Assembly: GCA_963921825.1 (NCBI GenBank)
Contig: OY997589.1
Location: 15,831,735 to 15,895,734, forward strand
Direction: 5' to 3'
Length of the DNA: 64,000 nt
Origin: Erodium maritimum
Lineage: Eukaryota; Streptophyta; Magnoliopsida; Geraniales; Geraniaceae
In this document: piece after piece, positions 10,975 to 21,541 of the stretch
Layout of the letters: every line of letters begins with the position of its first letter
Position numbering within the stretch: position 1 is the stretch's first letter
Notes under the pieces: generated by a model
The model's database searches: none
What the model saw: the letters and a program-made list of their open reading frames with translations, nothing else
What the model was told of the DNA's origin: nothing
Position numbers and translations under genes: made by a program

Positions 10975-11215
10975 GAATGAATTGTTTTTTTGCTCGGTAG
11001 TGAAACTTTCATCACCGACCTAAACAAAATTCATCGGTGATGAAACTTTCATTACCCATCAACAATCATATTTAGTCGATATTTAAATTTTCATAACCGA
11101 CCAAATCATATTTGGATGGTAATGAACTTTCATTACACACCAAATTTTGTTTGGTCGGTAATAAAAGTTTTACTACCGACCAACCATTTGTGTTCGATCG
11201 GATAAATAAACTACC
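10975..11215. repeat. CACTA-like subterminal repeats, right piece
   Basis: Repeated words TTTGGTCGGTAATAAAAGTTT and ACCGACCAAA occur in both orientations about every 45-50 bases. They match the word at 10110-10140 on the other side of the LINE remnant. No element end was identified. Confidence 0.4.
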
Positions 11216-11456
11216 ACGATATTTCAGGCTAAAAGAGTTCAACAATGCATACAAATAACATTAAATTTAAGTATTCCGGGAAGGTAAAACCAATAGCATG
11301 TAAGAAGAACTAGATGTCTCTCTCTGCTAGGGTTTTTGTACCCATAGCACATGCGCCCCAACTTCCGACACAGGATGTGGGCTAGCTCTCTTCTGGGTAC
11401 AGGGAGTTGATGTAGGTATCTGAGAGTGAGATGACAATTTTATTGACTCAGAAATA
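11216..11456. other. Gene-free stretch before the LINE endonuclease region
   Basis: I see nothing certain. It may contain the 5' border of the following LINE copy. Confidence 0.4.
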
Positions 11457-11657
11457 TTGGCGCTGGGATATGCGAACCTCCGAGTGACTAGCATCTATGG
11501 CGAGGCTCGCAGGGATCACCGGTATCGCACTTGGGATTTACTCTACATGCCTCACCAACCGACACAGCCAAATTGGGTACTTATTGGGGATTTTAATGCC
11601 ATACTAGGGCATGAAGAGACTAAAGGAGGGGGGGGGGGTCGTAGCCACAATATCTAA
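11457..11657 (+). pseudogene. LINE endonuclease fragment
   Basis: It reads VTSIYGEAR, then TWDLLYMP and NWVLIGDFNAILGHEETKGGG. The GDFN motif belongs to the catalytic core of the APE-type endonuclease that nicks target DNA for L1-type LINEs. A G-run at about 11627-11637 follows and the frame is lost; 11660-12330 holds only broken pieces of the segment between endonuclease and reverse transcriptase. Confidence 0.8.
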
Positions 11658-12339
11658 TTGATGACTTTTAGGATGTACTAGATGGACTAAACCTGGTAGA
11701 TGTCCCCCTGAATGGTCATCAATTCAGTTGGTTCAGGGGACGAACAATGGAAGATCGAGTACAAACCAGGTTGGATAGAGCATTGATATAGGGTCCTTTT
11801 TACTTCTCCATCCCCAATGTGGACCTGAGCAACACAAGTACCACTACGTCGGACCATTGGCCTCTTCTCCTCTCGTTAGCCCGACACGTGGGATATAATG
11901 CTACCCCAATTTTAAATTTAAGTCCTAATAGACGTAGGACCCGAAGTGTGAAAAACTCGTCCAGGAGAATTGGACCAAATATAGGTTGGACCCGATCCGT
12001 ACTACTATTCGCCATGTTGGAATAACTCTGAATACTTGGGGGAAGGACCACTTCCGAAAGCATATCAACCATATCAAATGATGCTAGCGCACGATAGCAC
12101 ACCTTAATGGTAGGATGAACCGGCCATGTATAAACCGAAGGGAGGCTGTGCAAATTCAATATGAAAGGGCTTTGTGTGCCAAAGAGGATTTTTGGCGTCA
12201 ACGAGCAAAGAAACACTAGTTGGCGGAGGGAGATAGGAACACTGGTTTCTTCCAGGCATCAATATCATACATGAGAATGGTTAATTCGGTTGTCTCCCTC
12301 ATAAATGGGGAAGGGCAGACTGTAACATGGTAGACAGGT

Positions 12340-14502
12340 ATGAAGGACCTTATCATCGACTACTTTCAGGATCTTTTTACTACAGGCTTACCCAATTTAT
12401 CTAGTTTCCCGGTCGAGGGATTGGAAACTATTTCCCAAGCTCAGAACACCACTCTGTTAACACCGGACACGGTCACAGAAATTAAAGAGGCGGTATTCCA
12501 GATGAGCCCTGAAAAATCGCCAGGTCCCGATGGCTTAAATCCGCGTTTCTTCCAGCATTGCTAGCCTATTGTGGGAGACGATGTCATTCGTTTCATTCAA
12601 GGGGTCATACAATTGGGAAACTTTGATACAAATTCTAAATTCAACCTCGGTGGTACTCATACCGAAGAAGCCGGACCTAGAGAGGGTCACAGATCTATGT
12701 CCCATTGCGATTTGTAATGTCATCTTCCAAATTCTATCCAAGTTACTGGCTAACCGGCTCCGCCCTATCCTGCAATATGTGATATCTGAAACATAGGGCG
12801 CTTTTATTCCGGGGAGATGTATACAGGACAATATTTTGATAGCGTTTGAGGTTATCCACTATCTGAAGAACAAGAGGCATGAGGCAGTGGAATATATGGC
12901 TATTAAATTAGACATGAGTAAGGCCTACGATAGAGTCAAATGAACCTATCTCCTTACTATTATGCAACAGATGGGCTTCTCGGCGGATTGGGTGGCTCTC
13001 ATGGCATGTTGCATGCAAACGGTTACTTACTCAATATCGTCAGGAAGCAGAGACACCCCTTGGGTACGCCGACACGGGGCATTAGACTGGGAGATCCCCT
13101 TTTTTCGTACCTTTTTCCATTTTGCATAGAAGGACTGGCCGCTCTCCTGAACCAAGCCAGGGACTCGGGGCACATACAGGGGGTTAGAATTGCGAGAGGG
13201 GCCCCGGAAATCACTCACATGTTCTTTGCATACGATTTTTATATTTTCTGCAGGGCTACGAGGGAGGATGTTACGACTATCAAATCTATCATGACCACCT
13301 TTGGTATGATATTGGGTCAGACCCTGAACCTTGACAAATCATCCAACCTATTAAGCTCAAATACCTCACTGGCTGATCGTCGTGCCTGTTGCCAAGCTCT
13401 GGATATAAGCGAGATCTCGACATCTTCCATGTACTTGGGAGTACCCAATATGATCAGACGGAACCGAAACTCAGCAATGGCTTACCTGGGGGATCGGGTG
13501 GTCACCAGAATCTGGTCCTGGGATGGGAAACTATTATTTCTGGCGGGTAGGGATGTTATGATCCGTTCTGTTCTAACATCATTACCTATATACATTATGC
13601 CTGTTTTCAAGGTGCCTAACCGTATAATCAATCGCATTTATGTCGCCCTGGCAAAATTCTGGTGGGGAGGCAAATCGCAGAAACCGATCATCTGGCAGGA
13701 TTGGGAGAAACTAAGTCGGCCGAAGGATTGTGGGGGTATGGGATTCCTCCATGTCCAAGACTCTAACACCGCCCTGCTTGGGAAACAAGCATGGATACTC
13801 CTCCATAACCCGAAACCACTTGTGACTAAACTCCTCAAAACTCGGTATTTTCCCAAAATAGATTTCCTCTCACCCATTATGGGACGTAGTCCGAGTTTTA
13901 CATGGGCGAGCATTCTCTCTACTCAGGATCTCCTTCGACAAGGCCTCCGAACTACCATCGGGGACGACCGACAAACTCAAATTTTGGGTACTTCTTGGCT
14001 GATTGGACCGACTGCACAGGTTCAGACAATATCTCCAAACCTACAAGGGCATACAATGGCGGGTCTGATGGTACTGGATAATAGGAAATGGGATGCCCCT
14101 CTGATCGACCGGTTATTCAGCCATGATGATATGGTTAACAATTTGCAGGCTCCCCTCTCGGCGGAGCGAAATCATGATGAACTATATTGGGTCGCGGATA
14201 GGCAGGGCCGATACTCTTCAAATTCGGGGTATAACCAGATGCTAAAGAAACGACAAGATGAGAATCAACATGTAATGGGAGTTCTCTGGGCATCAATTTG
14301 GGATATTCCGGCCCCACCCCTGTACAAGATTTTCCTCTGGCGTTGTCTTACAGATACCCTGCAAGTGGCTACGAATCTCAACAGGAGATATGTTCCGGCC
14401 AATCCGAATTGTACAATTTATGGGTCACGCCCAGAATCAGTTACTCATTTACTTGTCTCATGTGGTTTCGCGAAACGTGTTGGAAGGAATTTGGGCACCT
14501 AA
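12340..14502 (+). pseudogene. LINE reverse transcriptase and zf-RVT
   Basis: 12340-12564 holds MSPEKSPGPDGLNPRFFQ, the start of the RT domain. 12569-12796 holds VLIPKKP, then LANRLRPIL. At 12795-12940 are pieces equivalent to FIPGRCIQDNILIA and KLDMSKAYDRV. A long open frame, 12940-14502 (520 codons), carries the rest: GIRLGDPLFSYLF and the catalytic motif, which reads FFAYD instead of F-ADD, so one catalytic Asp is Tyr. It continues into SMYLGVP, FWWGG, LWRCLTDTL and the zf-RVT region near 14370-14470. The stops and frame changes, plus the lost Asp, make it inactive. Confidence 0.85.
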
Positions 14503-14649
14503 CCCTCCTTGTAGTACACCAAGATTTTAAGGCGTGGTGGATGACATGCACTACGAGACTCAGCCCAGGTCGGGTAACGGAGATATTATCCATTTTGTGG
14601 GAAATTTGGAAGACCCGTAATGCTCTTCTCTGGAAGGGTACCACACCGA

Positions 14650-15134
14650 CTGCCTTATTTGTTCTCTCTAAGGCACATGTTAACCTAAAATCTTGAAAGG
14701 ATACAAATGTTTCACTTCCTCGCCCTCAGATCGCCATCCCCCGATGGACGACTAAATGGACCCCACCTCTTATAGCATCTCTGGTCATCAATGTTGATGG
14801 GGCAATATTTCAGGACACCCAACAGGTAGGTTGGGGTATTATCGCTAGATCGGCAAGGGGAGAGAATGTGCTAGTGGGTAATGGGACGCTCCGAAGTACC
14901 TGGAACCCCCTCATGATCGAAGCATATGCTATTGCCTCGGCCCTACGCAATGTAGACACCCTAAGACCTGCTTCATATGATCCTTCAGGAGCCGCTTCCA
15001 TTGCCTTCGATAGGTACAGTTATTCAGGACATTCGCCAAATGTTAACTCAAAAAGAGAGAGTATCTCTCGAATTTGTAAAGATGACTGCGAATAAGGCAG
15101 CTCACTAGTTAGCCAGAAAGGCTCTTTCAACACC
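14650..15134 (+). pseudogene. LINE RNase H domain, first part
   Basis: It reads INVDGAIFQ (first active-site Asp), then VGWGIIARSARGE, then MIEAYAIASAL (active-site Glu), VKMTANKAAH and LARKAL in changing frames. It is cut at 15134 by the solo LTR and its last codons are at 20833-20900. Frame changes occur near 15000. Confidence 0.8.
15130..15134 (+). repeat. Target duplication ACACC, left
   Basis: It pairs with ACACC at 20828-20832 around the solo LTR. Confidence 0.85.
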
Positions 15135-16149
15135 TGTCACGCCCCAAATCCGGTATTGACCGGATCTGAGACGCGACTTAGTGAACTTAAATAATAACAA
15201 TTTAAAACCATAATATTTGATAACAGTAAATAAAATAGTTCAAAGGTATTAGAATTTCTGAGTCCTACGCTCAGTAAAATACATAAATCCAAATATCCGT
15301 TACGTCACTACGAAACAATAAACTAAACATAAATCCGGACCCTCGCTAGCCCCATGCTCTGCGATGTCCTCTACTCCAAGTCATGACAACTACCTGTAGA
15401 AAGCATAGTAAAAAAATAGGGGGTGAGCTTGACGCTCAGTAGGGAAAACCATGAAAACCTCCTTAACTCGAATTCACCAAAATGCAGTTCCATAATTTAA
15501 AATATAATAAAGGTTTTAACACAATACGACCTTGAACCAAATAAAAGCCAATACCCCTCTTTAAACTCGGATATTCAATGTCCAACTATACCAACACCGA
15601 TTCCTAAACCAATTTAAAGACAAACCCCTTTTTAAACCAGACGTTTACCCGACCAACCATACTAACTTCAGCTCAACACCATACGATCGAATAAGGCACA
15701 CAACGAAAGGAACAATCCAATTCAGACATCCAATTACGTTTCTAAACTAACTTTTTAACGATTAAAAAGAGAAAGTGACAACGAGAACATATAAATCAAC
15801 TTAACCAATCTTCACTTTACCCGACCACAAACTGTCCCGAGATTCCACATCCAAAGCCCCTTCGCAAACGACTTAAGGACAACCACAAATACGACCCTTT
15901 AACTCACACGGAAGCCACACACATGAATTCACCATCAGACAATCAAATCGAGTCATTCACGGTCACAGGCAACTCATAACAAAGAACACCCATAGTCACA
16001 ACACAGCAATACTCATTCATTTCAGGGCAATATCAAATACACAAATCGTAACCCTTGCAGGGTCTAGGGAGCAACCCTCTCGGCCCGGCGCAGCCGTACG
16101 CAACTTCCCCAACATAAAGTCGGGATAGGCGGTCGACCTCATCGCAGAA

Positions 16150-16405
16150 CACAACGTTTTACCGATACACGGAAGGCAGGGAAATCGCCTCTTCGCGGCC
16201 TCATCTCTCGCGGTGCTCAACACAACGTTTTACCGATAAACGGAAGGCAGGGAAATCGCCTCTTCGCGGCCTCATCTCTCGCGGTGCTCAACACAGCGTT
16301 TTACCAATAAACGGAAGGCAGGGAAATCGCCTCTTCGCGGCCTCATCTCTCGCGGTGCTCAACACAGCATTTTAACGATAAACGGAAGGCAGGGAAATCG
16401 CCTTT
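16150..16405 (+). repeat. 71-bp tandem repeat inside the LTR, about 3.6 units
   Basis: Units start at 16150, 16221, 16292 and 16363 (CACARCGTTTTACCGATAAACGG, then GGCAGGGAAATCGCC and TTCGCGGCCTCATCTC). They differ by only a few bases. Confidence 0.9.
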
Positions 16406-18462
16406 CTCATGTAACCCAAGTACCACAATCACAACACTCCACCGATTACGCGCCGGAAGGTACGATACACCTGACGGAAGTACTTCTCGCACACTTTACC
16501 GGCCGCGCATCAAAACAATCGCAATCAAACGCACAACCAGGATCACAACCACAAGTAACCACTGTACCATCACCACAATCACGATCACGTCGGTCTATCA
16601 CTCACCCGGCCATATCACAAACAATGATTCACATCAGAACAATCACGGCACACTTGCCCACACATAACAACGACATGTCACACCGAATACAATATGCTTG
16701 GACCCTTAAATTACACTCACACTGCTCCGTACTTACCATCACTTACCGACACCCTCTCGGGCACACTCAATACAATTATCACAGAACAGTCACAATCACT
16801 TTCACAACCACAGTCATGTTTCAATAATAACACCGCCAACAGGCACATATCATCACTTACCGATACCACTCTCCACGTGGTTACCCCACCGGCTTAACCG
16901 GTATCCCTAAACATTCCCAATCCAACATATCAGGTAAAACAGGGAAACACACTCAAATCATTGATCATGCATTCTCCAGTCAATTCTACTCCTTTTCATG
17001 CTTGTTGTTTATTAACCGGTTCAGACAGCACAACACAATCCAAACAGTCAGCAATCAACCCTACATGCACGACATGGCCCGATTCTACCAGCACGGCAAT
17101 TTCCCAAGACAGAAACGTAAATGTTCGCAGTTTGATACGTCTACGCTAGTTGTTCGTTTCCTATATGCATACTAGTTCTTTAGCCGGTTTATTAGGTTTC
17201 ACTATATGCATTCTAGTAAAGTCGTAATAAAGCGGGTGGAGGTAATCCCTACCTCTTGAAGAGCCGACAACTGCGTCTCCTAGCTGCTGACGTCCTGGTC
17301 CCACCGGTCTTCTCCGTGCTCGGGGTAATGTCCTGGTTTAACACAAAGGGGACGTATCAGTCCCGGTCCAACCCGTAACGGTTCTCAGATTAGATAATTA
17401 AATCCAATATTTCGTTTTGTCCAAAAGTCCAAGTAATTAATCTGATTTTAAGTCAAACCTTTATTTAATTAATTTAATTAATCTGCCTTGGCCCGGCCCG
17501 GCCCGAGTCCGACCCGAACCCGGTCCAGAACCCTGACCCGAGCCCGACCCAGACCCAGATCCGGATCCAACCCGGCTCAAGACCCGGACCGTAGATCCAG
17601 CCCGGACCCGAGGCCCGAACCAGGTTCAGGCCCGAGGCCCAAACCTAGTCCGGCCCAAGGCCCGGACCAGAGCTAAGGCACTAGCCCAACTCAGGTGTCG
17701 TCCCAGGCCCAGACCAGCTCGTTCAGGTCCGGTGAGACGCCTAGGGTTCCGGTGATCGTCCGGCACGGCACCGACGGCGCTCAAAGGTTGATTCCACGTC
17801 AGTGAGGGGCGTCAGAGGCTCGGAATGGGCGGAGGAAGGGTTCTGGCACGAGATTGGGGCTGCTCCGACCAAAACACGCCGTGAGGGAGCTTCGCCGGCT
17901 CGAATCTCAGATCCGGGATCTGAGTGCTCCGACGAGCTCCTCCACCCTCAGATCTCGGCCAAAAAGGGCGTATCAAGCTCGAAACTCGGAGAAAGGAAGA
18001 TGGGGAGGACGGATCTGGTGTGAGAAGAAGCTCACCTTCACAGGTTCGTTCGATGGAGGACACGGCGAGGTTCCGGTCGTGTTGCTTCGCTGAGACTCGG
18101 GGAAGAAGAGAAAATGAGCGGGGGAAGAGAGGGGGTTTCCAGGTGCGGGGTTATGGAGGAGAGTGACGGTGGTTGGCGGGCTCAGGCGAGGAAGAGGAGC
18201 GCCGGCGATCTGGTTCGAAGGATGGAGAAGACGAGGGAGGAGAAGGAAGCTCGAGGGAGAAGATGAGTGCGTCTTCGTGGGCCTCAGGCGCAATCTGGGC
18301 CTTGACTGGCTCGACCCAAAGGGCTGGCCTGGCCTGGTCCAGCTCTAATATTTTTTTTGATTTTCTTTCTTCTCCCTTTTTTTTATTTCGATTCAAAAAT
18401 CAAACTCGTTCCCAACCTCGACGTTAATATTTAATAATTTAAATATTAAATTTTTCCGGTCT

Positions 18463-18465
18463 TTA
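18463..18465 (+). repeat. PIF target duplication TTA, left
   Basis: It pairs with TTA at 20823-20825. Confidence 0.8.
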
Positions 18466-18630
18466 GAGCAAGCACAACAGATGGGCCCCGCTCCCCGCGC
18501 CGTGGCGTTTGCTGGCCGGGCGCGCTGGCCGTTCCGCTGTGGAGGCCGATAAAAACGCGGTCCCGCTCCCCATTCTCGCGCTCCCGCTCCCTTTGCACCG
18601 CTCCCTGCTCCCCTCTCGCTGGCCGGGCGC

Positions 18631-18715
18631 GCTGGACGCGCCGTCGCGCTGGACGCGCCGTCGCGCTGGACGCGCCGTCGCGCTGGACGCGCCGTCGCGC
18701 TGGACGCGCCGTCGC
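18631..18715 (+). repeat. 17-bp tandem repeat, 5 exact units
   Basis: The unit GCTGGACGCGCCGTCGC starts at 18631, 18648, 18665, 18682 and 18699. It lies about 100-200 bp upstream of the TATA box in the PIF element's GC-rich end. Confidence 0.95.
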
Positions 18716-18814
18716 GCCCTCTCTTGCGCTGGCAGCGCGTGGCGCTGCCAAGTGTCCCGACCGTTGGCACTAAAGGCTAGTTTTTTTTTAATTCAAAAAA
18801 CAGCAAAAAAACCC

Positions 18815-18824
18815 CTATAAATAC
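18815..18824 (+). promoter_or_regulatory. TATA box of PIF ORF1
   Basis: CCTATAAATACC lies about 110 bp upstream of the ATG at 18925, followed by a CT-rich leader. The same CTATAAATAC occurs in the related copies at 29800 and 60129. Confidence 0.7.
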
Positions 18825-18924
18825 CCCTCTCCTCTCATTTTTTTCACACCACTTTCTACTTCCACTATCCAACTTCACTCTCTCCTTCCCAAATTCTCTC
18901 TCGTTTCAATTATTCTCGTGAAAA

Positions 18925-20505
18925 ATGTCGGGCGACGCTGGGTCTCGTGCACAGTCAGCTGGTGACGAAGTAGGATTCACCGAGGACGAACTGACACGAG
19001 GTTTGGAGACATTCTAACGGGCAATCGCGACAACCCCCTAAACTCGCACCCGGGGTCGAGTTCAGGTAAGTGCAAACTTATTATTTATGTAACTTAATTT
19101 TTTTACTTAATTTATTGTATTAATGCATTGTATTCATTTTTTTAATTATTTTATTATATTAATACATTGTGTTACAATTTTCACTTAATTTATTGTATTA
19201 ATTTTTTGCACTTATTTTATTATTTTAATTTTTTGCACTTACTTTATTGTATTAAATTTTTTTTATTAGGGCAATATCGTCCCCAACAATTCCAAATGGC
19301 GCCAGGGTTCCAATTGCCATCACAATGGGGCATGCCCCCACAAGGTTTCCAGACGCCATCGTTCCAAGTGCCATCACAATGGGGCATGCCACCCCAATTC
19401 TACAACTACGAGGGTCATCCACTACCCGACGTACAAACCCCCCAACCATCCTCTACAGGACCTTCCCAACGACGAGCCCGAGCCCGAGCCCCACCCCGAG
19501 CCCAACCCGAAGAACCAGATCCGGAGGGCCGGACATTCAGCAAGGAGGAGGACCACCACCTCATAACTTGCTGGTTGAGCACTACAAAAGACGCCGTCAA
19601 AGGCAACTCTCAAACCGGCAGCACATTCTGGTGCGAAGTTACGAGGAAATACAACTCGAGGGGAGGTTTCCCACATCGCCACTGGGAAGCCATCAAGAAA
19701 CGTTGGCTCAGAGGTTCTGGGCAGACAAGGAGGATGCTCGACTATTTGAAGAGGTCCAAGGCCGAGAATCCGAGCGGCGCAAACCCGGAAGAGCATTTGA
19801 GACGTGCGAAGAAAATGTGGGAGGACGCAGGGAAAGTGGTGAAAGACCACCCACTAAAGTTCGACCTGGATCATTGGGTGACGAGGCTCGAGGGCGTCAC
19901 GAAGTTCACTGCCCAAGAGGGCACAATGAGAACTGTTTGCAGTCAGGTACGCCGACAACGACAACGGTTGGATGTGGCTGGGGCTTATAGCTCAACCCCA
20001 CCCACAAGCACAGGGGAGGAGGGCACACATCTCAGTAGTGAGTCCCAACCACCAGAATGGGGAAGAGGCGACAACTACGAGGGGACTCAGGTCCCTCTCA
20101 GCGACACACGCCCATCCCCTGAGACCGCCCCAAGTCCCCCTCGCCGACCGCAAGGGAAGAAGGCAGCGAAGGCCGCAAAGAAGGGGACCGTCCTCACGGC
20201 CCAAATGTCTGCCTTCGCCGAGCTGGAACGTTCACGGGTGGAGGCTGAACGTTCACGTGGCGAACAACATGTAGAAAGGCATCGTCTGATACAGACATTA
20301 ACCCAACAGTAGGAAGCAAACCTCGCCACCTACAAGTCCCTGTTGGGGGCGGATACATCTTCCTACGACGAAGAGGGTATGGCAGACCATAGGTTTTTCA
20401 AGTCCGAACTGCGACAACTCATAGCCACCCTTAAAGCCCAAATTGATGATCTTCGACGACAACCCCCACCACCGGATGCCGACCCAACAGAGGATGATTC
20501 TTGAA
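18925..20505 (+). pseudogene. PIF/Harbinger ORF1 (Myb/trihelix-like DNA-binding partner)
   Basis: Exon 1 starts at the ATG at 18925 (MSGDAGSRAQ) and ends at a GT donor near 19063 (CAGgtaagt). The intron is AT-rich to the acceptor at about 19269. Exon 2 opens GQYRPQQFQMAPGF with repeated QWGMPPQ units and then carries the conserved domain: RTFSKEEDHHLITCWL, STFWCEVTRKYN, IKKRWLRG, then KFDLDHWVTRL. A coiled C-terminus follows (ELERSRVEAERSRGEQ). Exon 1 contains stops and there is one more in-frame stop at 20310, after which the frame continues to 20505 (DLRRQPPPP). In Pong/Ping and Harbinger elements ORF1 binds DNA and escorts the transposase; here it stands alone. Confidence 0.8.
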
Positions 20506-20822
20506 TTTGTATTTTGTTTTGGGTTGTATTAAAAGGGGTTGAATAAAATTTATTTATGAATTATTTATTGTCATTACTTATTTTATTTCCAAAATTGTTT
20601 AAATTATAAATAATTTAAACGATTTCTGATAACGAATTAAATAAAACAGCAAAATATCAATTAATAATCCAGTCAGCATTGTTCTGCATTCCCAGGACCT
20701 CAGAGGTCATTTCTGTTGCAAAACACCCACTTTTCTACCCTCCCACTACCTCACTTTTGTCCAGTCAGCACAAGTTCTGCACTCTCACTCCTTTACCAAG
20801 GTCCTTTCTGTTGTACATGCTC

Positions 20823-20832
20823 TTACAACACC
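20823..20832 (+). repeat. Right-hand duplications: TTA (20823-20825) and ACACC (20828-20832)
   Basis: TTA belongs to the PIF insertion. CA at 20826-20827 is the LTR terminus. ACACC matches 15130-15134. Confidence 0.85.
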
Positions 20833-20933
20833 TATTCGCTCGTGGTCAAAAAATCTTTCTGATATACTTCGTTGTATTGTGAACTCTGATCATTAATATA
20901 CAATTTCTTCATTTACTCAAAAAATAATTAAGC

Positions 20934-21541
20934 ATTCCGGAATTAGATATACCAACGATTCTAAATAAACCAATGCATGGGTCTGATGTTTTAAAACACA
21001 AAATGTAGTAGGTGGAGTGATTGAATTCGACAGCATGTGTTGTCATTCATATTACATCCCGTTTATATTTTTCTGCAGCATACATAATAAATATAAAAGT
21101 ATATATGTATACATGAAATGGAGTGAAGGGAAAGGAGAAGGAAACAGATGTCATTGTCAGCTTTTTAGCAAACACACAAGCAGCTGGCTAAGTACACCGA
21201 TAGAAGTTGAGAGAGGTAAAGGCTTTGTCTGAAAATTGTAAAACTTGACATTCCATGATCAAGTTGTTTTGTTATATTGTATAGTTATAGCAGTAGCAGT
21301 ACACTATACTCCATAAAATTCGATAGGTTGCTGTCTTACAATTAGAATGTCAGCGTTCTTTTATATGCCAATTGCAGTACGTTTTCTCAACTGAAAATTA
21401 CACTGATTTATCTATCATTTTCTATTGGTATGTATACGTAAGTAACTTAATTTAACATTTTAATGTCATATTAAAATAAAACACATATATTATTATATTC
21501 ATACAAAATACATATTTTGGACTTGTAAATATCGACTCGGG
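20934..21541. other. Gene-free stretch
   Basis: AT-rich sequence without coding potential. I recognise nothing in it. Confidence 0.5.

Larger units (their letters stand above)
18466..20822 (+). mobile_element. PIF/Harbinger element carrying only ORF1, 2.36 kb
   Basis: The ends are inverted copies: GAGCAAGCACAACAG on the left and the complement of GAGCATGTACAACAG on the right, flanked by TTA, the target duplication of PIF/Harbinger elements. The element has a GC-rich 5' part, a TATA box, a two-exon ORF1 of the Myb/trihelix-like type and an AT-rich 3' part. There is no room for, and no sign of, a DDE transposase. Copies or relatives are at 29548, 53809 and 59903. Confidence 0.85.
15135..20827 (-). 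mobile_element. Solo LTR, about 3.33 kb, interrupted by a PIF element
   Basis: The LTR begins TGTCACGCCCCAAATCCGG and, after removal of the inserted PIF element (18466-20825 with its TTA), ends CCGGTCTTTACA, so it has TG..CA ends and a perfect 5-bp duplication (ACACC). The sequence is related to the LTRs at 31275-34344 (same strand) and 55375-58583 (opposite strand); the family has LTRs of 3.1-3.3 kb. Family order Ty3/gypsy, perhaps a Tekay/Del-like chromovirus, inferred from LTR length and the primer site in the 31-kb copy. No internal region remains. Old but well delimited. Confidence 0.85.
11457..20933 (+). mobile_element. L1-type LINE, ORF2 to poly(A), split by a solo LTR
   Basis: The LINE runs from the endonuclease region (11457) through reverse transcriptase, zf-RVT and RNase H to 15134. 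It is cut there by the solo LTR 15135-20827 and resumes after the ACACC duplication at 20833. The far side reads PIRSWSKNLSDILRCIV and then an A-rich tail near 20917-20927. Joined across the insertion this fits the LINE C-terminus at 1160-1229. The 5' part is lost or unreadable. Decayed by many stops and shifts. Confidence 0.85.

Noticed and set aside
16150-16405. CRISPR-like array
   Set aside because: The repeat units are contiguous with no unique spacers; a simple tandem repeat in an LTR.
17488-18427. Several overlapping open frames in a GC-rich stretch, one of them Pro/Arg/Thr-rich
   Set aside because: They lie inside the solo LTR, overlap on both strands, and reflect CCCGACCC/CCCGG-type repeats; no domain.
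21017-21232. 71-codon frame as a small gene
   Set aside because: Low-complexity AT-rich context, no domain, no promoter or leader evidence.
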